A stretch of DNA of 64,000 nt from Symsagittifera roscoffensis. Taxonomy: Eukaryota; Xenacoelomorpha; Acoela; Convolutidae. The notes below the pieces were generated by a model that saw nothing but the letters and a program-made list of their open reading frames with translations, did not search any database and had not been told where the DNA came from. This document shows positions 21,007 to 34,100 of this stretch, one piece after another (position 1 is the first letter of the stretch; each line of letters starts with the position of its first letter). The translations under genes were made by a program, and so were the position numbers. The DNA is taken from assembly GCF_963678635.1 (NCBI RefSeq), contig NC_087068.1:57831896-57895895 (forward strand). The letters run 5' to 3'.

Positions 21007-23902
21007 GTCGGTCATATTTGGAAGTTTGACCTTGAGAAAAGCAAGAGCACTCAATTTTGGGGTGAAATTTAATTTTTCAAAAATTCGAATGGAGCCTGTC
21101 ATGCACGATTTTCTCGCGATAACTAAAAACCGAAGAAGAGAATTTAGAACGATCGAACAAAAATCGCGGGAAAGTTGCAAGAAAAATCAGTAGGAAAATG
21201 CTATTCGCAATTTCCGCCACAGTAATAACCTAGAGTAGAGCTGTCCCATTCGAAACAGAGACAAGAGTATTCCCACGAACTGGATTATTGTCACTTGACT
21301 GGAGTATTATTCTAAACTGGACTAGAGTGAACCTTCGGTGGAAAGGTGGACAGCTTGAGTGTCCCAATGGTTCACGAGAAATTATAGTCTAGAGTACAAA
21401 CTTGTTCTTGTTGTTAAAACTGACAAAAATCAAACTCATTTTAATTACATTACTTAATTCTCGAGTTGATTACCGACTTGATTACTCCCAGTTCTTGAGC
21501 GTGCTACAATGTGAGTACAAATTTAAATTTCTAGAGTGTGTTTTATGATTATTATGTTGAGGTAAGGCGAGTTTTAGGTTGATCCATCTGAAATGGATCA
21601 AAGTTCCAGCTGAAATGGATCAAAGTTCCACTGTCTAATAAAAAAGTAACTTAGCGGATTGTTCCGACCCGGTTTTTAACGGCGTTCATGTATTTTGGGT
21701 ATCTAGAGACCTGAGTATGGGGACGTTATTAATTCTAGAGTGGGGGGATATTTTAGTAGTAGCCTTTAAGCTGTAACGGGTCGTAGTCTCATGTCACAAG
21801 CGAACCGAATTGGCTCCGACTGATTTGAGGTAGAAAAACACAAGAGATAGTGTCCCTGACTCTTGAGCCAATGGTTATAGGGCCTATTTTTCTTAAGCCT
21901 CATATGTGACTGCAGTAGACGAATGTTACAATATTATATTACTATTGTTTTTGTTCAGTAGATAAAAATCACCATCTCCATCGAAGATGGATCAACCGTT
22001 TCCCTCAACTCCTACCTGTCGGTCATATTTGGAAGTTTGACCTTGAGAAAAACAAGAACGCTTAATTTTGGAGTGAAATTTGATTTTTCAAAAATTCGAA
22101 TGGAGCCTGTCATGCACGATTTTCTCGCAATAACTGAAAACCGAAAAAGACAAATCAGAACGATCGAGTAACAATACAATCGCGGGAAAATTGCCAGACA
22201 AAGCAGTAGGAAGTTGCCATTCGCAATTTCCGTCACAATAAAACTAGAGTAGAGCTGTCCTATCTGAAACAGAAGGAAGCGTATTCCCGAGAATTGGACT
22301 ATTATTACTCGACTGGATTATCATTCAAACTGGACTAGAGTGAACCTTCGATGGAAAGGTGGACAGCTTGAGTTCCCAATGGTTCACAAGAAACCATACT
22401 CTAGAGTTCAAACTTGGTCCTGTTATTGAAACTGATAAACATTAAACTCATTTAGTTACATTATTTAATTCTCGAGTTGATTACCGACTTAATTACTCCC
22501 AGTTCTTGAGCGTGCTACGATGTGAGTACTCAATTTAAATTTCTAGAGTGTGTTTTATGATTATTATGTTAAGATAAGGCGAGTTTTAGGTTGATCCATC
22601 TGAAATGGATCAAAGTTCCACTTTCTAATAAAAAAGTAACTTAGCGGATTGTTCCGACCCGGTTTTTAACGGCGTTCATGTATTTTGGGTATCTAGAGAC
22701 CTGAGTATGGGGACGTTATTAATTCTAGAGTGGGGGGATATTTTAGTAGTAGCCTTTAAGCTGTAACGGGTCGTAGTCTCATGTCACAAGCAAACCGAAT
22801 TGGCTCCGACTGATTTGAGGTAGAAAAACACAAGAGATAGTGTCCCTGACTCTTGAGCCAATGGTTATACGGCCTATTTTTCTTAAGCCTCATATGTGAC
22901 TGCAGTAGACGAATGTTACATTATTATATTACTATTGTTTTGTTCAGTAGATAAAAATCACCATCTCCATCGAAGATGGATCAACCGTTTCCCTCAACTC
23001 CTACCTGTCGGTCATATTTGGAAGTTTGACCTTGAGAAAAACAAGAACGCTTAATTTTGGAGTGAAATTTGATTTTTCAAAAATTCGAATGAAGCCTGTC
23101 ATGCACGATTTTCTCGCGATAACTGAAAACCGAAAAAGAGAAATCAGAACGATCGAGTAACAATCGCGGGAAAGTTGCCAGACAAAGCAGTAGGAAATTG
23201 CCATTCGCAATTTCCGTCACAATAAAACTAGAGTAGAGCTGTCCTATCTGAAACAGAAGGAAGCGTATTCCCGAGAATTGGACTATTATTACTCGACTGG
23301 ATTATCATTCAAACTGGACTAGAGTGAACCTTCGATGGAATGGTGGACAGCTTGAGTGTCCCAATGGTTCACGGGAAACCATACTCTAGTGTTCAAACTT
23401 GGTCCTGTTATTGAAACTGATAAACATTAAACTCATTTAGTTACATTATTTAATTCTCGAGTTGATTTCCGACTTAATTACTCCCAGTTCTTGAGCGTGC
23501 TACGATGTGAGTACTCAATTTAAATTTCTAGAGTGTGTTTTATGATTGTTATGTTGAGGTAAGGCGAGTTTTAGGTTGATCCATCTGAAAGGATCAAAGT
23601 TCCACTGTCTGATAAAAAAAAACTTAACGGATTGTTCTGACCCGGTTTTTAACGGCGTTCATGTATTTTGGGTATCTAGAGACCTAAGTATGGGGACGTT
23701 CTTATTTCTAGAGTGGGGGATATTTTGGTAGTAGCCTTTAAGCTGTAACGGGTCGTAGTCTCATGTCACAAGCGAACCAAATTGGCTCCGACTGAATTGA
23801 GGTCGAAAAACACAAGAGATAGTGTCCCTGACTCTTGAGCCAATGGTTATAGGGCCTATTTTTCTTAAACCTCATGTGTGACTACAGTAGACGAATGTTA
23901 CA
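21007..23902 (+). repeat. About 1-kb tandem repeat units inside LTR2 (2.9 copies)
   Basis: Unit starts at 21007, 22018 and 23007, the third ending at 23902. The 9-bp-arm inverted repeat recurs in each unit, but in the third unit one T is missing from an arm (near 23590). Unit two has 5 extra bases near 22170 compared with the unit at 2373-3356. Confidence 0.85.
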
Positions 23903-25390
23903 TAGTGTTTTTATGGCGCTCCTGGGTGTTTACGACATCAAGACTACGGAGTCGAACCCACTTGAGACAGCTTCGGGCTGCATGCCCACTCTAGAGTACC
24001 GGTGGTACGGTTCGGCAGGAACGTGCGAACCTTCCGGTTGTACCGTGATAGCTTTTTAAGAAAACTCGAGAAAACTTCCTGGCACGCTCTCCGAACGAGG
24101 CTTAGCTAACCGAGTAAAGGGGGGCAACTAGGGGGAAAAAACACGAGCAAAAAGACAAAAAGCGAAACAAAAACCAAAAAAGAATAGAAAAAGGAACAAA
24201 AACCATAAAACGAAAAAAGACAGTGACTTTGACACCAGATTAGTTGGATCAAACCTTTATATTAATTAAATAGTATACCCATACTGTTTTACAAGTTCGA
24301 TCGTTTCGATCAACCTAGCAATTTAACCCAGTAACCTCAATAAAGTGCCCGAGTGTGGGGCGTTGTCAAGGGTTTTCAGATAGCTTGGAACTTAGCTGGA
24401 CAACAAGGAGACTTGACTGGAAGAGGTGACCAGCCGAGTGGGAAAGTGGTTCAGGAGCACTTGAGCTGAACCAATAGGAGACTGGACTGGAAGAGGTGAC
24501 CAGTCGAGTGGGAAAGTAGCCAAGAAGGATTTGGCAGTTCTCGAGTTCTCAAATTAGGCAGAACGGGTATCGTTAAAATCCACATTACATTATAGGAGAT
24601 AAGTGTAAAATTGGATAAGCGAAATCCCCCGGTTTTGAGGAACGTTTTTACTTAAGCAGGCCTGGAGACAGGTCTACGGTTTTCTCTTGAGAGGTTTAGC
24701 ACCCGGCGCTCAAGGTAATTTTAGGCTTAAGAAGGGGGGCTAAAAAGGGGGGATGTTTGAAGGGGGGCTGGTTAGGTTAGAGGTTGGCGGTTGCAAATTG
24801 TAAAAAGCGGGGGACGGGAAACTAGAGTAACTAATTAATCGACATCGTTGATTTAGTTACATTAGTCATTAACACGCGTTGGTAATAATAGGTGGATATC
24901 GAAATTTAAACTCGAGTTAAGGCAGGTACCCTGGTCGGATTGGTAGGGGGGGGACGGACATAGACAATTCAGGTGATACCCAATAAGATTATTAGTTGGG
25001 GGGAGGAAAACGCGTGGCAATTAGGTACCAGACAATTTTTTTTCGACAAAAGGTAGACATTTGTCACCTTTGAATTTTAGGTGGGTTCATCTATCTGTTT
25101 TTATTACTTTTTCTGGCTTAGAATTTTTGTTGCATTTTGGTGAGGATTTGTGTTTAGTTTTTACACGAAGAGGTGATCACAAAATACCTGCGCACAGGTT
25201 TTGGTTTCAAGTTGCTTGGAACATTGAAAAAGATGTAACTAAAAAAAAAAGGGGGGTCAGCATTTGGTCTTTAAGAGAGGGTTTTTGGGAAAGTTTTACT
25301 AGAGCTTGAGTGGTGGTACAAGGTACAGTGAATCAAGAAGTCCCCATAACGAAGAAGAAAGAGGTCCCACCGCTCAGACACTTGTCAACA

Positions 25391-26263
25391 GTCTTGGGAC
25401 AGTACCAGAGAAGTCTTGGGACAGTGCCAAGGAAGTCTTGGGACAGTGCCAAAGAACTTTTGGGACAGCGCCAAAGAAGTCTTGGGACAGTGCAGTCTGG
25501 GGACAGTCTTGGGACAGTGCAGTCCTGGGACAGTCTTGGACCAGAGCAGTCTTGGTACAGTCTTGGGACAGTACAGCCTTGAACAGTACAGTCTTGGGAC
25601 GGTACGGTCTTGGGACAAGGGTCTAGGGACAGTGGTCTTGGGACAGTGGTCTTGGGACAGTGGTCTTGGGACACTAGCCTTGGGACAGTGGTCTTGGGAC
25701 AGTGGTCTTGGGACAGTGGTCTTGGGACAGGGATCTTGGGACAGTGGTCTTGGGACAGTGGTCTTGGGACAGTGGTCTTGGGACACTAGCCTTGGGACAG
25801 TGGTCTTGGAATAGTGGTCTTGGGACAAAGGTCTTGGGACACTAGCCTTGGGACACTAGCCTTGGGACAGTAGTCTTGGGACACTAGCCTTGGGACAGTA
25901 GTCTTGGGACAGTGGTCTTGGGACACTAGCCTTGGGACAGTAGTCTTGGGACAGTAGTCTTGGTACACTAGCCTTGGGACAGTAGCCTTGGGACACTAGC
26001 CTTGGGACAGTAGTCTTGGGACAGTAGTCTTGGTACACTAGCCTTGGGACACTAGTCTTGGGACTGTAGTCTTGGGACACTAACCTTGGGGCAGTACTCT
26101 TGGGACAGTCCTGGGACAGTGGTCCTGGGATAGTACTCTCAGGACAGGGGTCTTGGGACACTGACGGAAAGTACTGGGACAGTACCGAACAGTCTTGGGA
26201 CAGTAGAAAGAAGCCTGGGACGGTGCAAAGAAGAGTAGGGACGGTAACTGGAAGTCTTGGGAC
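25391..26263 (+). repeat. 14-bp minisatellite in LTR2
   Basis: Same 14-bp family as 5741-6612, with the same succession of variant units and only a few differences. It directly precedes the TATA-like box at 26266. Long open frames on both strands here are repeat artefacts. Confidence 0.9.
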
Positions 26264-26265
26264 GG

Positions 26266-26362
26266 TATAAAAATTAAAGTAAAATTACAATAAGTGTTTT
26301 AAGACAAAATTAGATCAGAACAATACTAGTCGGAACCCGGTACGGTTGAGACCACAAATAAA
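26266..26362 (+). promoter_or_regulatory. TATA-like box and poly(A) signal of LTR2
   Basis: TATAAAAA at 26266-26273 and AATAAA at 26357-26362, the same spacing as in LTR1. This is the likely promoter for the copy B genomic transcript, about 330 bases upstream of the gag ATG. Confidence 0.45.
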
Positions 26363-26602
26363 GAAAGTTTCTCGAAAGGTTTTGAAAGAGAACTGGGAAC
26401 AAGGTTTTTATCACGTTGTATATTTCTTTTTATATAAAAAAAAAAATTTCATAATAGATTTTATTCTTAGAATAGAATTGTGTAAATAATAATATTGCAA
26501 ATAAGAGCAATTGTAAATAGAAATAACGAGACGGAGTAGGGTACCGGTGCTCGAAAAAAGGTCAAGTGGATCAAACACGAAATATAACTCGGAACGACAT
26601 CA

Positions 26603-29065
26603 ATGGGCCCAAGGAAAACAAAAGATAACTTTTCAGTTAGCATGGTCAGCACGAGGAGTAGTACCGAGAACAAGACGAGAGAAGGTGCTAAAGACAAACA
26701 GGTGGAGCCCACAATTGAAATCGATCTAGAGACACCAGACCAGAGCGTAGATGAAAGGGAGAAGAAGACAACGGAATCCACACCGATGCCCCATATGGAA
26801 GATCAGAATCCAAAAACCGTGGAGTTTTTGCCGATAGACGCGTTGGAAGACACAACAGGCAATACCCGAGAAACGGTGAAAGACGACTCTCAAGTAAAGA
26901 AGACATCTTTTACAGAAAAGTTGGCGATGATGGTCGGAATGAAATCGAAAGACAACACGGCCGAAGAATCAAAAACTGAAAGAGCACGAACATTTGGGAC
27001 AGTGAGCACGAAGGCGACAGAAGCCGACCTAAAGGAAGAACAAGCCAGAAAGGAAGCGACAGCCGAAAACAAGACAACGGCTGATCATGAAACAGCTACT
27101 CTTGAGCTTGGCGACCTGATGACAAAACTAAATCAGATCGACAAGAAACTAAAGTACAGTGAGGAAGATAGAGACTTAATAAGGAAAGAGTTGAAATACA
27201 ACAAACACGAGTATCTGGATAGTTATTTTAACCTGGCTAAGGCGACAGACGAGAGACTCCAGCAGATGTCGGACAAGGTAGATGCCACCAATGAAGAACG
27301 AGACAAGAACATCAAAAAAGATATGCAACAGTTGAAAAACCGATCGGATGATGTCAACAGCCAATTAGGTAGCCTGGAAAAGAGAATAGACACAATGAAC
27401 AGGAATCAGGCCGAAAGTTCGTGTGCAATACAGGCGAAATTGGATGCAATCTTGAGAAATTCTACCTCACAAGAAAGACCGGCAGCGGATCGCACGCAAG
27501 GCACCAGAGTTGACTTTGTAGAACCACAAAGGAACAAACGGCAATCGACACCGTTGCCTTTAACCCGGGATGCGGTAAGCACAGCACCAATGGCTGCAAA
27601 AACAATCATGAAAAATGGAACATCAAACACAATGAGTGGTCCGGGGGACTCAACAGCTAACAGCAACGCAGGTCCGGATGCCATGACGTGGGCAAGCACT
27701 TGGGAGATGATGAACAGGACTCTAGAGGCCTTTGCCACGAGGAACACTGACTCGAGCGATAGGAGAGACGGAAAATCAAGAAAAACTTTCAGGAAGCCAA
27801 AAGAATTCAAAGACGACTCCGATGGATGCATTGACAGTTGGTTGGAAGTGATGAGATTACACCTAGAGCAAGATAACTTAAATGATGAAAGACAAGCATG
27901 CACAGCCATACTCAGCAACTTGGAAGGCACGGCATTAAAATGCGTGGTTGCAAAGAAAGAAGAAGAACACGATACCGCGGACAAAATCTTCGAAATATTG
28001 CTGAATCGATTCGGGTCAGGCATGAATGGTCACCAAGCGATGATGCGATTTGAAAAGAGAAGGCAGAGGGACGATGAGTCAATTGATCGGTTCCTAGATG
28101 ACCTTGAGAGCTTGAGAAGAAGGAGTGACCCAGAGGAGTCGACAAACAGAAGAAACTTTAGCATTGCCTCAAAGTTCATTGATGGGGTAAAAAGTGATGA
28201 CTTAAGAACAATGTTAGCAACATACTATACATTGTCGAAAGACAGCGCACCGACCCCAGAAGAAATGAGACAGAAATCAAGGGAATACATGCTGATGAAG
28301 CCCAAGAAATACTCATATTCAGAAAACAGAAACACGCAAGGGGGAAGCCAACCCCAGAGGTCGTCATGGTACAAGCCTAGAGATGACATGGACAAGCGCA
28401 GATCATGCGCGAACTGCGGGTCGGCGGATCACCACGTGGCTGACTGCAAAACATACAAACAAGGCATGAAGAGTCTAGGATACGCACCGGATGAGGAGGA
28501 CATGAGCCAGATGGAGGAACACGAGTACTATAGTGGCTTAATCATCAAGATAGGAGCGAGATGCTTCTTCTGTAACCAAGAAGGGCACTTCACAATGGAT
28601 TGTCCCTTGTTCTGGGAAGCGGTCAAGGACCAGAGTCACCTCAAACATAAGCTGGCATTAGCGGCGGTGCAGAATCAGCGGAATAGACAAAACGAGATTG
28701 AATCTAGGAACTTAGGAGCACCAAGCACGGAATTGCCGACGAAAACAGTGAAAGCTGTAACACATGTTAATGGTGCGATAGAATCCGCAGCCGGGAACTC
28801 TCTAGAGATAAATTATGAGAAAGCGGCGACGGAAGCAATTACCAAAGTGAAACAGGATCTGGCTGCGAAAGAAATAGAGCAACGACTAAAGCTGGAGATC
28901 GAAAGACAGAATTTCAACGAAGCATTAGCTGGATCAAAACCAACACCAGAGGCTGTACCGGGCTCGACAAAGACCGGGAATTGTAACACTGTAAAAATGG
29001 TGACGGGAAAGCCATTCGGCATATCGAAAATCGGGGCTAGAATAATGTCGATAATCACGAGGTAA
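26603..29065 (+). CDS. gag: Gag polyprotein (intact, 820 aa)
   Basis: This is the only undamaged gag in the window. Residues 1-140 are charged and low in complexity. Residues about 145-270 form a predicted coiled coil (LNQIDKKLKYSEEDRDLIRK and following). Residues about 400-565 are a retrotransposon-type capsid core (CIDSWLEVMRLHLEQD, MRFEKRRQRDDESIDRFLDDL). Two CCHC zinc knuckles follow: CANCGSADHHVADC (about 602-615) and CFFCNQEGHFTMDC (about 654-667), each CX2CX4HX4C, the nucleocapsid RNA-binding signature. The ATG at 26603 is the same as in the duplicate at 6953. The frame ends at TAA 29063-29065, where the minus element reads on into protease, so the stop is probably part of a small deletion rather than the natural gag end. 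Confidence 0.88.
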   Translation: MGPRKTKDNFSVSMVSTRSSTENKTREGAKDKQVEPTIEIDLETPDQSVDEREKKTTESTPMPHMEDQNPKTVEFLPIDALEDTTGNTRETVKDDSQVKKTSFTEKLAMMVGMKSKDNTAEESKTERARTFGTVSTKATEADLKEEQARKEATAENKTTADHETATLELGDLMTKLNQIDKKLKYSEEDRDLIRKELKYNKHEYLDSYFNLAKATDERLQQMSDKVDATNEERDKNIKKDMQQLKNRSDDVNSQLGSLEKRIDTMNRNQAESSCAIQAKLDAILRNSTSQERPAADRTQGTRVDFVEPQRNKRQSTPLPLTRDAVSTAPMAAKTIMKNGTSNTMSGPGDSTANSNAGPDAMTWASTWEMMNRTLEAFATRNTDSSDRRDGKSRKTFRKPKEFKDDSDGCIDSWLEVMRLHLEQDNLNDERQACTAILSNLEGTALKCVVAKKEEEHDTADKIFEILLNRFGSGMNGHQAMMRFEKRRQRDDESIDRFLDDLESLRRRSDPEESTNRRNFSIASKFIDGVKSDDLRTMLATYYTLSKDSAPTPEEMRQKSREYMLMKPKKYSYSENRNTQGGSQPQRSSWYKPRDDMDKRRSCANCGSADHHVADCKTYKQGMKSLGYAPDEEDMSQMEEHEYYSGLIIKIGARCFFCNQEGHFTMDCPLFWEAVKDQSHLKHKLALAAVQNQRNRQNEIESRNLGAPSTELPTKTVKAVTHVNGAIESAAGNSLEINYEKAATEAITKVKQDLAAKEIEQRLKLEIERQNFNEALAGSKPTPEAVPGSTKTGNCNTVKMVTGKPFGISKIGARIMSIITR

Positions 29066-29073
29066 CCAGAAAC

Positions 29074-29505
29074 TTGAGCGAACCGAGCGACCAGACAATA
29101 ATGCACATTGACGTGTACGCAGATTACTTGAGTTGTATCAGCCCACAAACTACTTCTAGAGCGTTGAGAGCACTACTCACGAGAGGGGGCAGCAAGTCGG
29201 TACGTGTTGATAACAGGCATACTGAAGCTTATGGTCCACACGAGGTGATGCTAAATATAGATGGAATCAACATCTATACCAAGACAATGATAACATGTGA
29301 CGAAGACCTAATTGGGCAAATCTACGTAGGGAAAGAAGAGTTGAAAGTGAGATCGATTGGACACTGCGCCATGCTTGAAGAAGATGCGATGCACATCGGG
29401 ACGGAGGCAGATGTGACACGGCACGTGCTAGACATAAGTGGCAAAAAGACTCAGTTACGTGGGTTACTTGATACGGGAGCAGTCTTGAGCGTCATACCAA
29501 TCTAA
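29074..29505 (+). pseudogene. pol: pol copy B: retropepsin N-terminal part
   Basis: 144 codons. The C-terminal LRGLLDTGAVLSVIP carries the DTG active-site triad of retroviral-type aspartic proteases, which cut Gag and Pol. The preceding 110 residues (IDVYADYLS, VMLNIDGINIYTK, IGHCAMLEEDAMHIG) match the minus element at 61470-61090, so this pre-protease region is a family feature. The frame ends at TAA 29503-29505 just after the active site, where the minus element has a lysine codon (AAG). Confidence 0.8.
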
Positions 29506-29599
29506 ACTTGGGAACGGATGGGCTTTGACAAAGGTGATTTGATAGACTCGAGAATACGGCTGTCAGCTGCAAACAAAGGGGCACTTCGGGTGCGCTGGG

Positions 29600-30740
29600 C
29601 AGGACGCCGATAATAGCCCTCAATTTGGGGGAACGTAACCTGTGGATGAGCTTTCTCGTGGTAGAAAACCTAGATGAATCTGACCAATTCATTTTGGGCA
29701 GAGACTTCATCAGGAATTTCGACGTAACGATTGATCTAAATAACGCAATGTTCAGGATACGGAACCCGGATAGGAGGTACGCAATCAAACCGGTAAATTT
29801 AATAATGGCAAATGAAACCAAAGCACCGGTACTCTTGAGTAGGAGGGTGAGGCTAAAGGCGAATGAAGCGGCAATCGTAGGCTTGAGGATGAAAAATTAC
29901 AATGAACTAAGTGACAACAAGCAAGTGTGTATAGTTCCGAATCCTAATTGTCAAAGTGCTGCTGTTTTAGGAAGATCCTTCTCGATAACGAAGAGCGGCC
30001 TCTGCGTCAGTGTCTTGTTGAATACTCTTGATATACCGATCACGATACAGAGAGGGAGGAAACTGGGATATGCTTTACCGGTTAAAACCCGATATGAAAC
30101 AACGGAGAACTCAAAACAAAATGAAGTTGTTGATTGTCCCAATCATAGGGACAAAATTTGTATCTTGAGACGATTGCAGAAAATAAAAGATTCTTCAGGT
30201 CTTATTAAATCACTTAAGTCAGAAACGGACGATGGGCTGTCGAGCTGTTTGAACTTTCCAGAGCGACCCACACTAGATGAAATGCAAATTGATAAACCGG
30301 TTCTGCCGGGGATTGAACATTTGAGGGACAAACTGAAAGATGAACAGCTCGAAGCCATCAAGGGTGTACTAGAGCGGAACGAGGAAGTTTTTTCGAGGCA
30401 TAAGGCGGATATCGGGTGTTGTAATTTCGTTGAGCATGAAATAGAACTTGAGGAAAACGCGGTACCACATAGGGAGGGGGCGAGGCGCATGACCCCACAC
30501 AAATCGGACGCGTGTAGAAAAGAGATCGAGAGGTTACTAGAGTATGACATGATAGAACCATCCAAGTCACCGTGGGCGTGTGGAGTAGTGATGGCCAAAA
30601 AGAAAGGCGACCAGTTGAGGTTTTGTTGTGACTTTCGATACCTGAAATCCGTCACGGTGAAGGATGCCTATCCCATACCTAGGATTGATGAGAGCCTCTC
30701 GAAGTTAGGTGATGCAAAATTTTTACGACTCTTGATTTAG
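29600..30740 (+). pseudogene. pol: pol copy B: protease C-terminal part and RT fingers
   Basis: The frame changes near 29598, then stays open to 30740. ILGRDFIRNFDVTIDL near the start is the C-terminal part of the retropepsin fold. From about 30400 the reverse transcriptase N-terminal region begins: EHEIELEENA, RRMTPHKSDACRKEIERLLEYDMIEPS, SPWACGVVMAKKKGDQLRFCCDFRYL, AYPIPRIDESLSKLGDAKF. A missing base near 30720 shifts the frame before the LDLGSAF catalytic motif. Confidence 0.8.
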
Positions 30741-31138
30741 GCTCGGCCTTTTGGCAGGTACCACTAAGGAAGCAGGACAGGGACAAGACAGGGTTTGCCT
30801 GCGAGTTGGGTCTGTTTCAATGGAAAAGGATGCCGTTTGGACTCTGCAATGCCACAGCCACGTTTCAGCGGTTGATGGCACACGCGCTGATAGGCGTGAC
30901 GAAGAAGTATGGCAACCTGGTAATGTGCTACGTGGATGACGTGGTAATAGCAACGCCAACACTGGAAGACCACATTGAGAGAATTGACGAAGTGTTTGCA
31001 TGCATGAAGAGGTCGGGGCTAAAGTGTAAACCATCAAAGTGCGAGATACTCAAGGACTCAATAAAATACTTGGGCAGGATGGTAGACAAGCACGGCATCA
31101 GACCTGATCCGGACGCCGTGGAAGCAGTCCTAACCTGA
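30722..31138 (+). pseudogene. pol: pol copy B: RT palm with YVDD
   Basis: This frame contains LDLGSAF (first catalytic Asp), GLFQWKRMPFGLCNATATFQRLM and the YVDD box at 30929-30940, which holds the two catalytic aspartates of Ty3/gypsy reverse transcriptases. It continues to the RT thumb (IKYLGRMVDKHG). A TGA at 31136-31138 replaces the tryptophan codon that the minus element has (VLTWKAPKT), and the same frame resumes at once after it. Confidence 0.85.
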
Positions 31139-31162
31139 AAATCACCGAAGACAGAACACCAG

Positions 31163-34100
31163 TTGATGAGCTTCCTGGGTTTCGCTAACTATTATAGAGA
31201 GTTCATCAAAGGCTATGCGGACAAGGTATACCCGATGCAACAATTAATGAGACACAAGGGCAAGAAGTTCACGTGGAACAACGCAGCAGAAGAGTCATTC
31301 CAGAGAATAAAGAAAGAGCTATGTGAGGCACCAGTACTGGGTATGCCGACTGAGAAAGGGATGTACGTGCTGGACACGGATGCGTCGGTAGTCGCGATTT
31401 CTGGAATTCTCCATCAAGAACAAGAATGGAATGGGAAGACAGTCTTGAGACCAATAGCGTACGGGAGCAAAGTCCTGAGTGACACGGAAATGAAGTACGG
31501 AGCACCGAAAGCGGTGGTTACCTTTGTCGAGAAATACAGGGCATACCTGGGCAGTGAGCCATTCAAGTTGCGAGTCGACAATCGAGCACTGAGCTGGCTG
31601 AAAACGTACTCAATGGACCAAAGTTACATTGGGAGGTGGATAGTTCGCCTGGACGGATACAACATGATAATTGAGCATAGAACACGAGATAAACATCAGA
31701 ATGCCGACAGCTTGAGTAAGAAGACGGAGTTCTATGAGAGACAAGAGCAAAGAGAGGCAGACAGACCTGAAATCAAAGATGGCTTCTCCTTCATGGACAA
31801 GGAAACGTACGACAGTCTTCCACTCACGAGATGGCTGGACAAGTCAGGCAAACCTATAGAAGATCATCCTGAATTGCCTAAAGAGCCTCCAGAGAAGACC
31901 ATCTTGAAGAAGAGCAAGAGTATTCCGATTGAGATTATACTCAAGTCGAAGATCGTGAAGGAGACGCTCAAGGCAAAAGGCTATGATCTTAACCAGGTGG
32001 AAGCAGGAACTGCACAGATAGATGATGACTTAATGAGGTTGCTCGAGAAACTATCAGATGATAAGCCCGTGATCCAAGAGAAGGGTCAAGAGGAACCGGA
32101 AGTCACTATACTTCGGAGAAAAGAGGCAGTGAACAATACCGACTCCTCAAGAGGAAGCGTCACTGACAGCAAAGATGTCGTGCGGTCACTAGTTGAAAAA
32201 ATCCCCGAAAACATTCTGGAGCAGACCAAGGTTAGGAAAAAGAAAGTGACGTTCAAAGAAGATACTGAACACCTGGGAATAGGTCAAGAGTCCGGGGAGT
32301 GTTCCATGTTCACGGAAGAAGAAACCGGAGAAGGAAAATTGTCCGGGGAGCGTGAAGAATGGGATGAAGACTCGGATGAGAGCAGCGAAAACCAAGACAG
32401 TCTGTGCATGATATTGGCGGAAGAGAAGACAAGGCACCACGACAGGGAGTTACAGACGGATCCATCTTCGGGAACGTACAATCTGGACGTACAGGAGATA
32501 CGAGGTGGTGAAGAACTTGAGAAAATTGCGGTTTCAAGGAATCCATTCAGGGAATTATCATGCAACTCAAACGTCAGAACGAATCTGGTGCCAGAAGATG
32601 ATATAAAAATCGTGAAAAGGATGATATGGGTGAAGCTGAGTGATGACATCCACAACCCTGGTGAGATGAATGGACAGATCATGGCGCTAAAGGAGCATGT
32701 CAAGGCAAGATATAGGCTGTCAGACCTAATAAGAGCCCAAAAGAATGACAAAATGACAAATAACCTCTCCAAATGGATCCAGTCGGGGGTCAAGGAGAAA
32801 GGGGAACTCGAGGAAGACAGCTATAAGATCTTGAGCCAGTTCTACAAAGAAAAGAAAGACTTACTCTATCACACAGCTGATGGGGTGGTAGCATGCAAGA
32901 GGAAAGACGAAGAGAAGATATTACACAAACACAACCTCATCATACTACCACAATTGTATCAAACGGAGGTGCTTTTCAGATCGCACGACCAGATGGGGCA
33001 CCAGGGGATAGATAAAGTACAACAAAGGATACTTCACAGGTTTGATTGGCCAGGAATGAGAAAAGCTTGCGAGAGATGGGTGAATGCCTGCTTGGCATGC
33101 CTCCCGTTAAAAGACCCAAGGAAGATGATGTTTCCCCTCAAGTCCGTCGAGAGCTCAGAGTTCAATGAAGTGGTGCAGATAGACCATCAAAAAATCTGCA
33201 TGACGGAGTCGGGATATAACCAGATACTGGTTATAATAGATCACTTCACAAAGTTGGAGGAAGCGGTTCCGTGCCAGACAACCTCGGCCGAGGAGACATG
33301 TGATCATCTGATAACGCATTGGATATCGCGGTATGGTTGTCCAATGACTTTCCAGACGGACAACGGCGAAGCTTTTGTGGGGGACTTGACAAAAGAATTG
33401 ATGGGGAGATCGCACATTGCTCAAGCACACTCGACAACCTACCATCCACAGACCAACGGGTTGGCAGAGAGACAGAACAGGACACTGGTCAACATGTTAA
33501 GGGTGTACTGCTCAAGATACATGACGGACTGGGATAAATACCTGCCACAGGTAGTAGGGGCCGACAACAGTACACAGCACTCAACGACGGGCATCAGTCC
33601 CTTCATGATGTTGACGGGCAGGGAGAGAGCAATGCCTCTGACATTCTTTTACCCGGAATACGAGGGGAAAAGGACGTCGCCTCAGGCATACGTGAAAGAA
33701 GCGATCAAAAGACAACAGGAGCTAAACGAGCTATGCAGGAGGAACACGGCGCAAGCGCAAATGAGGCAACGCAGAAAATATGACGAAAAAATATTACAAG
33801 CAAAGCCATATGAGGTGGGCCAATACGTGTGGGTCTTTCAAAATGTCATACCACCCAAGGGAACGAAGAAACTACTCAAGAAGTGGAGGGGACCATTCAT
33901 GATAACGGAAATTCAACAACAAGGACGGTTCTACTGCTTGAGTACTGGGCGAGCAGCACATTATGAAAATCTGAAGCCTCACGTTCCGTCCCCGGAGGAC
34001 TGGTGCATACCGAAGGACATAGAGGGTCTCGAGTACCTGGTGGTAGAGCCAGCGTGTGAAGTGAATGAAAAAGGCACCAGAGAAAAAAATGATGGTAATG

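Larger units (their letters stand above)
20618..26602 (+). repeat. LTR2 plus untranslated leader
   Basis: Near-identical to 973-6952, with the same sub-structures: 1-kb units (21007-23902), stem-loop (24004-24044), 70-bp duplication, G-tracts (24734-24767), 14-bp minisatellite (25391-26263), TATA-like box and AATAAA. It leads directly into the intact gag at 26603. Nothing protein-coding is recognised in it. Confidence 0.65.
8574..28226. repeat. Right copy of the 19.65-kb tandem duplication
   Basis: The full duplicated unit as inferred: it begins in the pre-integrase linker of copy A and runs through macrodomain, ORF2 and LTR2 into the gag of copy B. Its last 8.58 kb (19646-28226) match 1-8573. 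Two bases (CT) are shared at the joint, which is typical of microhomology-mediated joining. An assembly artefact cannot be excluded from sequence alone. Confidence 0.75.
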
